A DNA stretch of 64,000 bases, from contig NZ_JAFMPP010000003.1 in NCBI RefSeq assembly GCF_017349315.1, forward strand, positions 186,001 to 250,000. The letters run 5' to 3'. Positions 35,585 through 44,371 of the stretch are shown here, piece after piece. The DNA is from Jiella flava. Lineage in GTDB: Bacteria; Pseudomonadota; Alphaproteobacteria; Rhizobiales; Rhizobiaceae. The translations under genes were made by a program, and so were the position numbers. Within the stretch, counting starts at the first letter, position 1. The number at the start of each line of letters is the position of its first letter. The notes under the pieces are model-generated. The model worked only from the letters and a program-made list of their open reading frames with translations, was not told the DNA's origin and did no database searches.

Positions 35585-36327
35585 CGCGAAAACTCCTGCG
35601 TCAGCGTCGTGTCGGACGCACCTGCTCCCCGCATGGCGAAATAGGACAGCTGACGCGCGATCAATTGCGACTTTTCGGCGAGTTGATCCAGCATGTCGGT
35701 TGGCCAGCGCAGGGGGGCGTCGAGGGTGGAGATGAAAATCCGGGTGATCATCGCCGTGTCGCGGCCGCCTGGCAGATCGTGCTGCTGGGTCGCTTCGACG
35801 ATCAGCCGCGTGAAGATCGCCTCATAGCCCTTGCGTTGCGCGGCGAACGCCGCGATCGCCTGCTGCTCGCTCGCGGGAAGCAGAGCGGCGGCACGGCCGC
35901 TGAAGGCTTCCGCGAGGGTTCGGTGCAAGCCGATCCGGTTGACCACGTCGCTGGCGTGCGACGTGGCCGCGTCGGTGAGCCGGGAAATTGCCGGCATGGG
36001 CCGGTCGGCGATCGCTTCGAGCTGGGCGTTGAGCGCTTCCAACCCCTCAGCGCAGAGGTCGGCAAGAAGCTCGCCCTTGGAGCGGTAGCGGTGATAGACG
36101 AGGCCCTTTGTTGCGCCCAGTTGCCGCGCCACCTCGTCGATCGAGGCGGAGGCAAAGCCGCGCTCGGCAAAGACGTCGGCCGCGGCGGCGAGAATGCGCT
36201 GACGCAGCGCGTTGTCTTCGGCGCTGCGGATGGCGGCAAAGTCTCGCTCGTTGCGGGGCGGTCGGCCGCGCGGCTTGACCAATGGCTTCTTCGGCTTGCG
36301 TTGTTTCGGCGTTGTCGGCTTCGACAT
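35581..36327 (-). CDS. TetR-family regulator of the acyl-CoA cluster
   Basis: A 248-residue protein. A Lys/Arg/Pro-rich N-terminal tail (about 35 residues) precedes the TetR helix-turn-helix ASIDEVARQLGATKGLVYHRY. It is coupled by ATGA to the acyl-CoA dehydrogenase gene and divergent from the SDR gene, the normal layout for a local repressor responding to an acyl-CoA. ATG 36327 has gggag upstream. The ligand is not known. Confidence 0.88.
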   Translation of the reverse strand: MSKPTTPKQRKPKKPLVKPRGRPPRNERDFAAIRSAEDNALRQRILAAAADVFAERGFASASIDEVARQLGATKGLVYHRYRSKGELLADLCAEGLEALNAQLEAIADRPMPAISRLTDAATSHASDVVNRIGLHRTLAEAFSGRAAALLPASEQQAIAAFAAQRKGYEAIFTRLIVEATQQHDLPGGRDTAMITRIFISTLDAPLRWPTDMLDQLAEKSQLIARQLSYFAMRGAGASDTTLTQEFSR

Positions 36328-36382
36328 CGGAAGTTCTCCCAGCCCTCAGTCATCGCGCCGAGCCAGCGTGTTCCGAGATGGG

Positions 36383-36405
36383 GACATACATTGCGCAACG
36401 ATGTC
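36383..36405. promoter_or_regulatory. candidate TetR operator in the divergent promoter
   Basis: Between the TetR and SDR genes lies an imperfect 23-bp inverted repeat: outer arms GACAT (36383-36387) and ATGTC (36401-36405) around a perfect 8-bp palindrome TTGCGCAA (36391-36398). The centre is one base off symmetric. Position fits a regulator site, but no homologous operator is known to me. Confidence 0.4.
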
Positions 36406-36460
36406 AATTCGCGATTGTGATCTAGGTGTTACCGGATCATCGGCGGGAAAGGTTGGTCGG

Positions 36461-37285
36461 GTGACGCAAGGAATGCTGGAGCGGCTGTTCGCGCTTGCGA
36501 ACAAGACGGCGCTGGTGACCGGAGGTGCCACGGGAATTGGCCGGATGATCGCCACCGCGCTGGCCGGTGGCGGCGCGACGGTGTTCATCGCCTCGCGCAA
36601 GATCGAGGCCTGCGAGGCGGCGGCCGCTGCCATCAACGCGGAAGGTCATCCCGGAATCGTCGTGCCGCTGGCGGGCGATGTCTCCAGCGAAGACGGCGTC
36701 GCGGCGCTGGCGAAGGCGATTGGCGAGCGGACCGATCGGCTTGACATCCTCGTCAACAATGCCGGCGTCTCCTGGGGCGCGCCGCTCGGCGCGTTTCCCT
36801 ATCAGGCTTGGAACCGGGTGCTCTCGGTCAATGTCGTTGGCCTGTTCGCGCTGAGCCAGGCGCTGCTGCCGCTGCTGAAAGCCAGCGCCCGCGACGACGA
36901 TCCGGCCCGCATCATCAATCTCGGCTCGGTGATGGGCGCCCAGCCACTGGCCGAAAACGTCTATTCCTACGCCGCCTCGAAGGCCGCGGTGCATCATCTG
37001 ACCCGCTCGCTCGCCAAGGAGCTGGCAGTCAGCCGGATCACCGTCAACGCCTTTGCGCCAGGCCCCTTCCAGTCGAAAATGACCGCGTTCGCAACGGGCA
37101 CCGACGAACAGGCCGCGGCGGTCGGCGCACAGGTGCCGCTCGGGCGGATCGGCTTGCCGGATGATATCGCCGCCGCGACGCTGTTCCTTTGCGGCCGCTC
37201 CGGCGCATATATCACCGGCGCGATTCTGCCGATCGATGGCGGAATCGGCGTGATGACCGGACCGGAACTTTTCGGAGACGCGTAA
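36461..37285 (+). CDS. short-chain dehydrogenase/reductase (SDR)
   Basis: A 274-residue classical SDR. The cofactor motif TGGATGIGRM is followed by NNAGVSWGAP, the catalytic Ser in LGSVMG, and the Tyr-x3-Lys pair in YSYAASKAAV. The late VNAFAPGPF and GAILPIDGG are typical. It probably oxidises a 3-hydroxyacyl-CoA or related alcohol in the acyl-CoA pathway of this cluster. GTG 36461 has gggaaagg 8 bases upstream; ATG 36473 is an alternative start with no good site. Its stop overlaps the MaoC start by one base. Confidence 0.88.
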   Translation: MTQGMLERLFALANKTALVTGGATGIGRMIATALAGGGATVFIASRKIEACEAAAAAINAEGHPGIVVPLAGDVSSEDGVAALAKAIGERTDRLDILVNNAGVSWGAPLGAFPYQAWNRVLSVNVVGLFALSQALLPLLKASARDDDPARIINLGSVMGAQPLAENVYSYAASKAAVHHLTRSLAKELAVSRITVNAFAPGPFQSKMTAFATGTDEQAAAVGAQVPLGRIGLPDDIAAATLFLCGRSGAYITGAILPIDGGIGVMTGPELFGDA

Positions 37286-37797
37286 TGCCCCTGTCCTCGG
37301 TGGCCGAAACGGAAGCGTTGCTGCGGGAGCGGATGGTGTCGCTTGCCGACTATCGCGCCCATCTGAACGGCGAGCCGCTGCTTTCGCCCTGGCTGACCGT
37401 CGATCAGACGATGATCGATCGATTCGCCGTCGCCACCCACGACCACCAGTTCATCCATGTCGAGCCCGAACGGGCGAAAGCCGAAACACCGTTCGGGGGT
37501 ACGATCGCCCATGGTTTTCTGACGCTTTCGCTGCTTTCGACCCTTGCTTATGAGGCGATCCCCGGCGTCCGCGGCACGCGGATGGGGATGAATTACGGCT
37601 TCGACAAGGTGCGGTTTCTCAATCCGGTGAAGGCCGGGGCGCGGGTGCGCGGCCGGTTCAAGATGACCGGCATCACCGAGCGGGCGGTCAGCGTACAGAC
37701 GGTCTGGGAGACGGCGGTGGAGATCGAGGGCGCGGTCAAGCCGGCATTGTCGGCCGAGTGGATCACGCTGACGGTGATGCGGCCTTCGGACGATTGA
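37285..37797 (+). CDS. MaoC-type enoyl-CoA hydratase (hot-dog fold)
   Basis: A 170-residue hydratase. The signature FAVATHDHQFIHVEPERA, then TPFGGTIAHGFLTLSLL contains the Asp/His pair of MaoC dehydratases. It would hydrate an enoyl-CoA formed by the acyl-CoA dehydrogenase, leading to the SDR substrate. It starts on the last base of the SDR stop codon and is followed by the phosphotransferase gene 40 bp downstream, so the three form an operon. Confidence 0.9.
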   Translation: MPLSSVAETEALLRERMVSLADYRAHLNGEPLLSPWLTVDQTMIDRFAVATHDHQFIHVEPERAKAETPFGGTIAHGFLTLSLLSTLAYEAIPGVRGTRMGMNYGFDKVRFLNPVKAGARVRGRFKMTGITERAVSVQTVWETAVEIEGAVKPALSAEWITLTVMRPSDD

Positions 37798-37837
37798 GCC
37801 CAGCTCTCATTGGGTCGCGACAGGGAGGATCGCAGCG

Positions 37838-38878
37838 ATGGCGGATGCCGACGACACGACGTTGAACGAGGACGATCTCGCCGCCTATCTGACGGGGGTG
37901 ATCGACGGCTTCGAGGGGCTGACGCGGATCGTCAAATTCCAGTCCGGCCAGTCGAACCCGACCTATCGTCTCGACGCCGAAAGCGGCACTTATGTTCTGC
38001 GGGCGAAACCCCCGGGCAAGCTGCTCCCATCGGCTCACCAAGTGGATCGCGAGTTCAAGGTGATGCAGGCGCTGGCCGGAACCTGCGTTCCGGTGCCGGC
38101 GATGCTGCATCTCGCCAGCGATGGGGATTCGCCGATCGGCCGGGCGTTTTTCGTCATGCAACATGTCGAGGGGCGGATTTTTTGGGATCCGGCGCTGCCG
38201 CAGCTCGATGATCCGGTCGAACGCGGAGCGGTGTTTGACGCAATGAACCGCACGCTGGCGGCGATCCATAGTGTCGATCTTGAGGCCGTCGGGCTGGCGG
38301 ATTTCGGCCGCCCCGGCAATTATTTTTCCCGTCAGCTGTCGCGCTGGTCGGAGCAGTGGCGCCAGTCGAAGATCGACGACATCGCGGCAATGGAACAGCT
38401 GATCGCCTGGCTGGAAGACAATCTGCCAGCCGACGACGGTGCGGTGGCGCTGGTGCATGGCGATTATCGCCTCGACAATCTGATCTTTGCCGCCGATCAG
38501 CCGAAGCTTCTGGCTGTGCTCGATTGGGAACTGTCCACGCTCGGCCATCCGATCGCCGATCTCGCCTATCAATGCATGCAATGGCGGTTGCCGAACAGCG
38601 GCGCCTTCAAAGGGCTCGGCGGCATCGATCGGGCCGAGCAGGGGCTGCCGAGCGAGGCGCAATACATCGCCGCCTATTGCGATCGGCGCGGTCTCCGCGG
38701 CATCGACGACTGGACCTTCTATCTGGCCTTTTCCTTCTTCCGTCTCGCGGCGATCCTGCAGGGGGTGTTCAAGCGCTATGCCGACGGCAACGCCTCCAAC
38801 CCGCAAAAGGCGCAGATCTACGGCCGCAACGTGCCGGCTCTTTCGAAACTGGCGCTGGAGGCGATCGAGAATGGCTGA
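37838..38878 (+). CDS. aminoglycoside-phosphotransferase-family protein of the acyl-CoA cluster
   Basis: A 346-residue APH-fold kinase. The catalytic loop VHGDYRLDN and the metal-binding LDWELSTLG are intact, as are the N-terminal QSGQSNPTYRL and YVLRAKPPGKL. Proteins of this type pair with ACAD10/11 acyl-CoA dehydrogenases, where recent work on relatives points to phosphorylation of 4-hydroxyacyl-CoA; that function is an inference here. No antibiotic resistance is implied. Confidence 0.85.
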   Translation: MADADDTTLNEDDLAAYLTGVIDGFEGLTRIVKFQSGQSNPTYRLDAESGTYVLRAKPPGKLLPSAHQVDREFKVMQALAGTCVPVPAMLHLASDGDSPIGRAFFVMQHVEGRIFWDPALPQLDDPVERGAVFDAMNRTLAAIHSVDLEAVGLADFGRPGNYFSRQLSRWSEQWRQSKIDDIAAMEQLIAWLEDNLPADDGAVALVHGDYRLDNLIFAADQPKLLAVLDWELSTLGHPIADLAYQCMQWRLPNSGAFKGLGGIDRAEQGLPSEAQYIAAYCDRRGLRGIDDWTFYLAFSFFRLAAILQGVFKRYADGNASNPQKAQIYGRNVPALSKLALEAIENG

Positions 38879-39175
38879 TCGGGCCGACCGGCTTGGCGGT
38901 TGCCGTTGGCGGCAGTCGCCCGCATATGCAAAAATTTTATGCGCTGTCTGCGCGTTTGATTAAAACTTAATCGTGCATGCTGATCGCAGCTCGGGTGATG
39001 CGGCGAGCCATGGCATGCTCAAGCCTCCGGTCGGGCCGGCGGAAGTCATCGGCCGATTTGTGTTTTTGGATCTTCCGACCCATTACTTCCTATAGGGAAT
39101 GTCGTCTGGCATGCGGATTGCTGCTTCCGTTGGTGAAACCCGGCAAACGGGCGTAACGCGACTGGAGGTGCAAAG
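38879..39175. promoter_or_regulatory. 297-bp intergenic region upstream of urtA
   Basis: No gene is seen. It contains an AT-rich run at about 38928-38940, a 6-bp inverted repeat with a 3-base loop (GATTAA and TTAATC, 38958-38972), and the sigma-54 promoter at 39107. Either of the first two could be part of an upstream activator site, but neither matches the NtrC consensus well. Confidence 0.5.
39107..39122 (+). promoter_or_regulatory. predicted sigma-54 promoter of urtABCDE
   Basis: The sequence TGGCATG-N4-TTGCT matches the sigma-54 consensus TGGCACG-N4-TTGCW at all but one position, with the invariant GG and GC 12 bases apart. The expected transcript start is about 39133, leaving a 43-base leader before urtA. 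This fits nitrogen control through NtrC of urea uptake. Confidence 0.75.
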
Positions 39176-40501
39176 ATGAGATCCGCCATGACTTGGATGC
39201 AGCGCACGGCGCTGGCGGCCACGATTGCCGCATTCGGCGTCTCGGGCGCCGTCGCCGCCGATACCAAGCCGAAGGGCGAGCCGATCAAGGTCGGCATTCT
39301 GCACTCGCTTTCGGGTACGATGGCGATCTCCGAGACCACCCTCAAAGACGCCATGCTGATGCTCATCGACGAGCAGAACAAGAAGGGTGGCCTGCTCGGC
39401 CGGCCGCTGGAGCCGGTGGTTGTCGATCCGGCGTCGAACTGGCCGCTCTTTGCCGAAAAGGCCCGCGAGCTGATCAGTCAGGACAAGGTCGCGGCGGTGT
39501 TCGGCTGCTGGACGTCGGTGTCGCGCAAGTCGGTGCTGCCGGTGTTCAAGGAACTCGATTCGATCCTGTTCTATCCGGTCCAGTACGAGGGCGAGGAATC
39601 CGAGCGCAACGTCTTCTATACCGGCGCCGCGCCGAACCAGCAGGCGATCCCCGCGGTCGACTATCTGATGAACGAAGGGGTGAAGCGCTGGGTGCTGGAG
39701 GGCACCGACTATGTCTATCCCCGCACCACTAACAAGATCCTCGAAGCCTATCTGAAGTCCAAGGGCGTCGCGGCCGAGGACATCAAGGTCAACTACACGC
39801 CCTTCGGCTTCTCCGACTGGCAGACCGAGGTCTCGGCGATCAAGGATTTCGGCTCGGCCGGCAAGAAGACCGCCGTGGTCTCCACCGTCAACGGCGACGC
39901 CAACGTGCCGTTCTATAAGGAACTCGCCAATCAGGGCGTCTCCGCCGAGGACATCCCGGTGGTCGCCTTCTCGGTCGGCGAAGAGGAGCTGGCCGGCATC
40001 GATACCAGCCCGCTGGTCGGCCATCTCGCCGCCTGGAACTACTTCGAGTCGATCGACACGCCACAGAACGATGACTTCATCGCCAAGTGGCACAAATTCA
40101 TCGGCAACGACAAGCGCGTTACCAACGACCCGATGGAAGCCCATTATATCGGCTTCAACATGTGGGTTAAGGCGGTCGAGAAGGCCGGCACCACCGACCC
40201 GGACAAGGTGATCGACGCGATGATCGGCGTCAGCGTGCCGAATCTGACCGGTGGCTATTCGACCATGATGCCGAACCACCACATCACCAAGCCGGTGTTC
40301 ATCGGCGAAATTCAGGACGACGGGCAGTTCCAGGTGGTCTGGCAGACGCCGGGTCTGGTGCCGGGCGATGCCTGGTCCGACTATCTGCCGGAGTCCAAAC
40401 CGCTGATCTCCGACTGGCGCAAGCCGATGTCCTGCGGCAACTTCAACACCGCCACCGGCAAATGCGGTGGCGCGGGTGCGGAAAAAGCCGCCGCCAACTG
40501 A
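39176..40501 (+). CDS. urtA: urea ABC transporter substrate-binding protein UrtA
   Basis: A 441-residue periplasmic protein with a Sec signal peptide (cleavage near AVAAD, about residue 27). The Leu/Ile/Val-binding fold of the UrtA type is clear: IKVGILHSLSGTMAISETTLKDA, VFGCWTSVSRKSVLPVFKE, and YPVQYEGEESERNVFYTGAAPNQQ, which contain the urea-specific residues. The Cys-containing C-terminus (SCGNFNTATGKCGG) is typical. First gene of urtABCDE. Confidence 0.96.
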   Translation: MRSAMTWMQRTALAATIAAFGVSGAVAADTKPKGEPIKVGILHSLSGTMAISETTLKDAMLMLIDEQNKKGGLLGRPLEPVVVDPASNWPLFAEKARELISQDKVAAVFGCWTSVSRKSVLPVFKELDSILFYPVQYEGEESERNVFYTGAAPNQQAIPAVDYLMNEGVKRWVLEGTDYVYPRTTNKILEAYLKSKGVAAEDIKVNYTPFGFSDWQTEVSAIKDFGSAGKKTAVVSTVNGDANVPFYKELANQGVSAEDIPVVAFSVGEEELAGIDTSPLVGHLAAWNYFESIDTPQNDDFIAKWHKFIGNDKRVTNDPMEAHYIGFNMWVKAVEKAGTTDPDKVIDAMIGVSVPNLTGGYSTMMPNHHITKPVFIGEIQDDGQFQVVWQTPGLVPGDAWSDYLPESKPLISDWRKPMSCGNFNTATGKCGGAGAEKAAAN

Positions 40502-40583
40502 TCGACGCCCCTCCCAAGGCGACCTGTGGCGGGGCGGCGTTGATGCCGGCCCGCCACCTTCTCAAACCAGCAGACGGCGTGGC

Positions 40584-42203
40584 ATGATGCGACTGGTACG
40601 GCAGTTTCTGGTCTTTCTCTTGATCGCCTTGATCCTGCCGATCGGTGCGTATGCGCAAAGCAGTGATCCGGCGGCGCTGATCCAATCCTTCGGCGGCAAG
40701 CAGTCCTTCGACGATACCGAGGCGGTGGTGAAAAAGCTCGCCGCGGCCGGTGATCCGCAAGTCGCACGCGCGCTGAATGCTCTGTCGAAGGGCGACCTCG
40801 TCTATCGCAAGTCCGACAACCAGGTGTTCATCGCTAGCGGCCGGGGAACGGTCGATCTCTTCGATCCGCTCACCGGAACGAAGGTCGGCGAAGCCGCCTC
40901 CCGCGATTTCAGCAAGGTGCGGGTCAAAAATTCCATTCGCCGGGCGGTTACCGATGCGCTTGGCAGCCTGACTCTGCGCTCGCCCGATCCGAACACACGC
41001 ATGGCGGCGGCGGGCACCTTGTTTTCCACCGCGACGCCGGAGGCGATGAAAACCCTGGACGCGGCGATCGCCGCCGAGACCGTTCCGGCGATCAAGACCA
41101 AGCTCGAAGAGGCGCGGGCGGCCGCCGTCCTGAAGTCCGACGAGCCGGCGGCAGCGAAGGTCGAGGCGGTCAAGACGCTCGCCGGCAAGGGCGATCGCGA
41201 GACTCTGGCGATGATCCGCGGCGTGGCAGCCACCAGCAAGGACGCTCAGCTCAAGCAGGCGGCGACCACCGCCGCCGTCTCGATCGAGAACACCATCGCC
41301 ACCTGGACTATCCTGCAAAATGTCTGGTACGGCCTGTCGCTCGGCTCGGTGCTGCTTCTGGCGGCAATTGGCCTCGCCATCACCTTCGGCGTGATGGGAG
41401 TGATCAACATGGCCCATGGCGAGATGGTGATGCTCGGCGCCTACACCACCTTCGTGGTCCAGGAGCTGATCCGCACCCACGCGCCCGGATTGTTCGAAGT
41501 CTCCCTGGCCATCGCTCTGCCACTCGCCTTTCTGGTCTCCGGTGCCGTCGGCCTGGTGATGGAGCGCTGCCTGATCCGGTTCCTCTACGGCCGGCCGCTG
41601 GAAACCCTGCTCGCCACCTTCGGCGTGTCGCTGATCCTGCAACAGGCGGTGCGCACGATCTTCGGGCCGAGCAACCGGGAGGTCGGCAATCCCGATTTCA
41701 TGTCCGGCGCCTTCGATATCGGCCTGATGTCGGTCACCTGGAACCGGCTGTGGATCATCGTCTTCGCGCTGGTGGTCTTTGTCGCGCTGCTCGCTCTTCT
41801 CAACAAGACCGCGCTCGGCCTTCAGATGCGCGCCGTCACCCAGAATCGCAAGATGGCGGCGGCGATGGGGATCCGCACCCCGTGGGTCGACGCGATGACC
41901 TTCGCGCTCGGCTCCGGCATTGCCGGGATCGCCGGCGTCGCGCTCTCCCAGATCGACAACGTCTCGCCCAATCTCGGCCAGGGCTACATCATCGACAGCT
42001 TCATGGTCGTCGTCTTCGGCGGGGTGGGCAATCTCTGGGGGACGCTCGTGGGCGCGATGAGTCTGGGCGTCGTCAACAAGTTTCTCGAGCCCTATGCCGG
42101 GGCCGTTCTCGGCAAGATCGTCGTGCTCGTCCTGATCATCCTGTTCATCCAGAAGCGGCCCCGCGGCCTGTTCGCCCAGAAGGGACGGTTCGTCGACGCA
42201 TGA
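40584..42203 (+). CDS. urtB: urea ABC transporter permease UrtB
   Basis: A 539-residue membrane protein. A signal-like segment and a 230-residue periplasmic helical domain (DPAALIQSFGGKQSFDDTE onward) precede eight or so membrane segments of a branched-chain-amino-acid-type permease, including VMGVINMAHGEMVMLGAYTTF and MVVVFGGVGNLWGTLVGA. The N-terminal domain is normal for UrtB. ATG 40584 starts 82 bp after urtA; the adjacent ATG 40587 is possible. Its stop overlaps urtC by ATGA. Confidence 0.95.
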   Translation: MMRLVRQFLVFLLIALILPIGAYAQSSDPAALIQSFGGKQSFDDTEAVVKKLAAAGDPQVARALNALSKGDLVYRKSDNQVFIASGRGTVDLFDPLTGTKVGEAASRDFSKVRVKNSIRRAVTDALGSLTLRSPDPNTRMAAAGTLFSTATPEAMKTLDAAIAAETVPAIKTKLEEARAAAVLKSDEPAAAKVEAVKTLAGKGDRETLAMIRGVAATSKDAQLKQAATTAAVSIENTIATWTILQNVWYGLSLGSVLLLAAIGLAITFGVMGVINMAHGEMVMLGAYTTFVVQELIRTHAPGLFEVSLAIALPLAFLVSGAVGLVMERCLIRFLYGRPLETLLATFGVSLILQQAVRTIFGPSNREVGNPDFMSGAFDIGLMSVTWNRLWIIVFALVVFVALLALLNKTALGLQMRAVTQNRKMAAAMGIRTPWVDAMTFALGSGIAGIAGVALSQIDNVSPNLGQGYIIDSFMVVVFGGVGNLWGTLVGAMSLGVVNKFLEPYAGAVLGKIVVLVLIILFIQKRPRGLFAQKGRFVDA

Positions 42204-43363
42204 TCATCGCGCGTTTCCTCGGGCCCCGCGTCTGGATTCTCGTCGGGCTGATTCTCGCCGCCGCCGTGCTGGTGCCGCTAGCCAATCTTGCGCTGCCGCC
42301 GGGCCACCCGCTGCACATGCCGTCCTATCTGGTGCCGCTGTTCGGCAAATACGTGACCTACGCGCTGCTGGCGCTCGCCCTTGATCTGGTCTGGGGTTAC
42401 GTCGGCATTCTGTCGCTCGGCCACGGCGCCTTCTTCGCGCTCGGCGGCTATGCCATGGGCATGTATCTGATGCGCCAGATCGGCAGTCGCGGGGTCTACG
42501 GCAATCCGATCCTGCCCGATTTCATGGTGTTCCTGAATTGGAAGGCGCTGCCCTGGTACTGGTCCGGCTTCGACGCCTTCTGGTTCGCGGCGCTGATGGT
42601 GATGCTGGTGCCGGGGCTGCTGGCCTTCGTCTTCGGCTTCTTCGCCTTTCGCAGCCGGGTGACGGGCGTCTATCTGTCGATCATCACCCAGGCGATGACC
42701 TACGCGCTGCTGCTTGCCTTTTTCCGCAACGATATGGGGTTTGGCGGCAATAACGGCCTCACCGACTTCAAGGACATTCTCGGCTTCCCGATTCAGGCGG
42801 CGGCGACCCGCGCCGGCCTGTTTTCCGCGAGCTGCATCGCCTTGGCGATCGGCGTTCTCCTGGTTGGCTGGATCACCCGGTCCAAGCTCGGCAAGCTGAT
42901 GATCGCCGTGCGCGACGCGGAAAGCCGCACCCGCTTCATCGGCTGGCGGCCGGAGGACGTCAAACTCTTCGCCTTCACCGTCTCGGCCGTGATGGCCGGG
43001 ATCGCCGGCGCGCTTTACGTGCCGCAGGTCGGCATCATCAATCCCAGCGAATTTGCGCCGGTCAATTCGATCGAAGTGGTGGTCTGGGCGGCGGTCGGCG
43101 GCCGCGGCACGCTGATCGGGCCGATCCTCGGGGCGCTGCTGGTCAATTACGGCAAGACCGTCTTCACCGCGATCGCGCCCGATTCCTGGCTGTTCGTCTT
43201 GGGCGGGCTGTTCGTCTTCGTCACCCTCGTCCTGCCACGCGGCATCGTCGGCACGATCGACCACGGCTGGGACGCGTGGCGGGCGCGGCGCCGCTCTGCC
43301 GCCAAGGAAAAGGGGGAGAGCGGTGACGGCGACGGGAGCATCCTCCCCCATCCGGCGGAGTAG
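42200..43363 (+). CDS. urtC: urea ABC transporter permease UrtC
   Basis: A 387-residue permease with about nine membrane segments. Typical motifs are DLVWGYVGILSLGHGAFFALGGYAMGMYLM and FRNDMGFGGNNGLTDFKDI, and AVGGRGTLIGPILGALLVNY near the end. It is translationally coupled to urtB by the ATGA overlap at 42200 and followed 5 bp later by urtD. Confidence 0.95.
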   Translation: MIIARFLGPRVWILVGLILAAAVLVPLANLALPPGHPLHMPSYLVPLFGKYVTYALLALALDLVWGYVGILSLGHGAFFALGGYAMGMYLMRQIGSRGVYGNPILPDFMVFLNWKALPWYWSGFDAFWFAALMVMLVPGLLAFVFGFFAFRSRVTGVYLSIITQAMTYALLLAFFRNDMGFGGNNGLTDFKDILGFPIQAAATRAGLFSASCIALAIGVLLVGWITRSKLGKLMIAVRDAESRTRFIGWRPEDVKLFAFTVSAVMAGIAGALYVPQVGIINPSEFAPVNSIEVVVWAAVGGRGTLIGPILGALLVNYGKTVFTAIAPDSWLFVLGGLFVFVTLVLPRGIVGTIDHGWDAWRARRRSAAKEKGESGDGDGSILPHPAE

Positions 43364-43368
43364 GCGCG

Positions 43369-44304
43369 ATGGTCGAGCACGACGATATGCGAGAGCCTTT
43401 GGGCCAAGACGGCATCGCGCCCGGTGCGAGCCCGGATGATGTGGCGGCCGGTCCGTCCAGCGATCCGGCGAAGGCTGACACTATCTCTTCCGTCGTCTCG
43501 CCGCATCCTTATGCCGCCGAAATGCGCCGGCGCCGGCTCGCCGCCGAGGCGCAAGGCCGGGCGCGGCGCGAGACGCTGCTCTATCTCGACGGCGTCACCA
43601 AGAGCTTCGACGGCTTCAAGGCGATCAACAACCTTTCACTGGTCATCGAGCGCGGTGAGATGCGGGCGATCATCGGCCCCAACGGTGCCGGCAAGACGAC
43701 GATGATGGACATCATCACCGGCAAGACCCGGCCGGATCGCGGTGCGGTCTATTTCAACGGCGCGGTGGACCTGACCAAACACGACGAGGCGGCGATCGCC
43801 TCGATGGGGATCGGGCGCAAGTTCCAGAAGCCGACGGTGTTCGAGAGCCATACGGTGGAGGACAATATCCGCCTGTCGCTCGCCGGACCGCGTTCGGTGG
43901 TCGAGGCGCTGGTCCATCGCAAGAGCACGGCCGAACGCGAGCGGATCGCCGAGATCCTCGCGACCATTCGCTTGACCGACAAGCGCCGGACCTTCGCCGC
44001 CAATCTCAGCCACGGCCAGAAGCAGTGGCTGGAAATCGGCATGCTGCTCGCCCAGGATCCGGAACTGCTGCTTGTCGACGAGCCGGTGGCCGGCATGACC
44101 GACGCCGAGACCGTCGAAACCGCGCGGCTCTTGCGCGAGATCGCCGCGACCCGCTCGGTGGTGGTGGTCGAGCACGATATGAGCTTCGTGCGTGAACTGT
44201 CCGTCAAGGTGACCTGCCTGCATGAAGGCTCGGTGCTGTCGGAGGGAACGCTCGAGGCGGTGTCGAACGATCCGAAGGTGATCGAGGTCTATCTCGGACG
44301 ATGA
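43369..44304 (+). CDS. urtD: urea ABC transporter ATP-binding protein UrtD with an N-terminal extension
   Basis: A 311-residue ATPase, about 60 residues longer than usual. Residues 1-70 are a polar, probably disordered tail with an Arg-rich stretch (EMRRRRLAAEAQGRARRE); the ABC domain then starts at TLLYLDGVTKSF. Walker A IGPNGAGKTT, signature LSHGQKQWLEIG (the UrtD form), Walker B LLLVDEPVAGMTD and switch His in VVEHDM are intact. If the extension were a wrong start, an in-frame Met in it (for example MRRRRLAAE) would be the real one. Confidence 0.9.
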   Translation: MVEHDDMREPLGQDGIAPGASPDDVAAGPSSDPAKADTISSVVSPHPYAAEMRRRRLAAEAQGRARRETLLYLDGVTKSFDGFKAINNLSLVIERGEMRAIIGPNGAGKTTMMDIITGKTRPDRGAVYFNGAVDLTKHDEAAIASMGIGRKFQKPTVFESHTVEDNIRLSLAGPRSVVEALVHRKSTAERERIAEILATIRLTDKRRTFAANLSHGQKQWLEIGMLLAQDPELLLVDEPVAGMTDAETVETARLLREIAATRSVVVVEHDMSFVRELSVKVTCLHEGSVLSEGTLEAVSNDPKVIEVYLGR

Positions 44305-44371
44305 GCGCGCTGACGATGTCCGGATCGATCCGATGTGCCTTCGGCGCGACGCGCCTTGCGGAGGGCCTTGC

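Noticed and set aside
37838-38878. Aminoglycoside resistance gene
   Set aside because: The APH fold is shared with acyl-CoA-linked kinases, and the neighbours are acyl-CoA enzymes.
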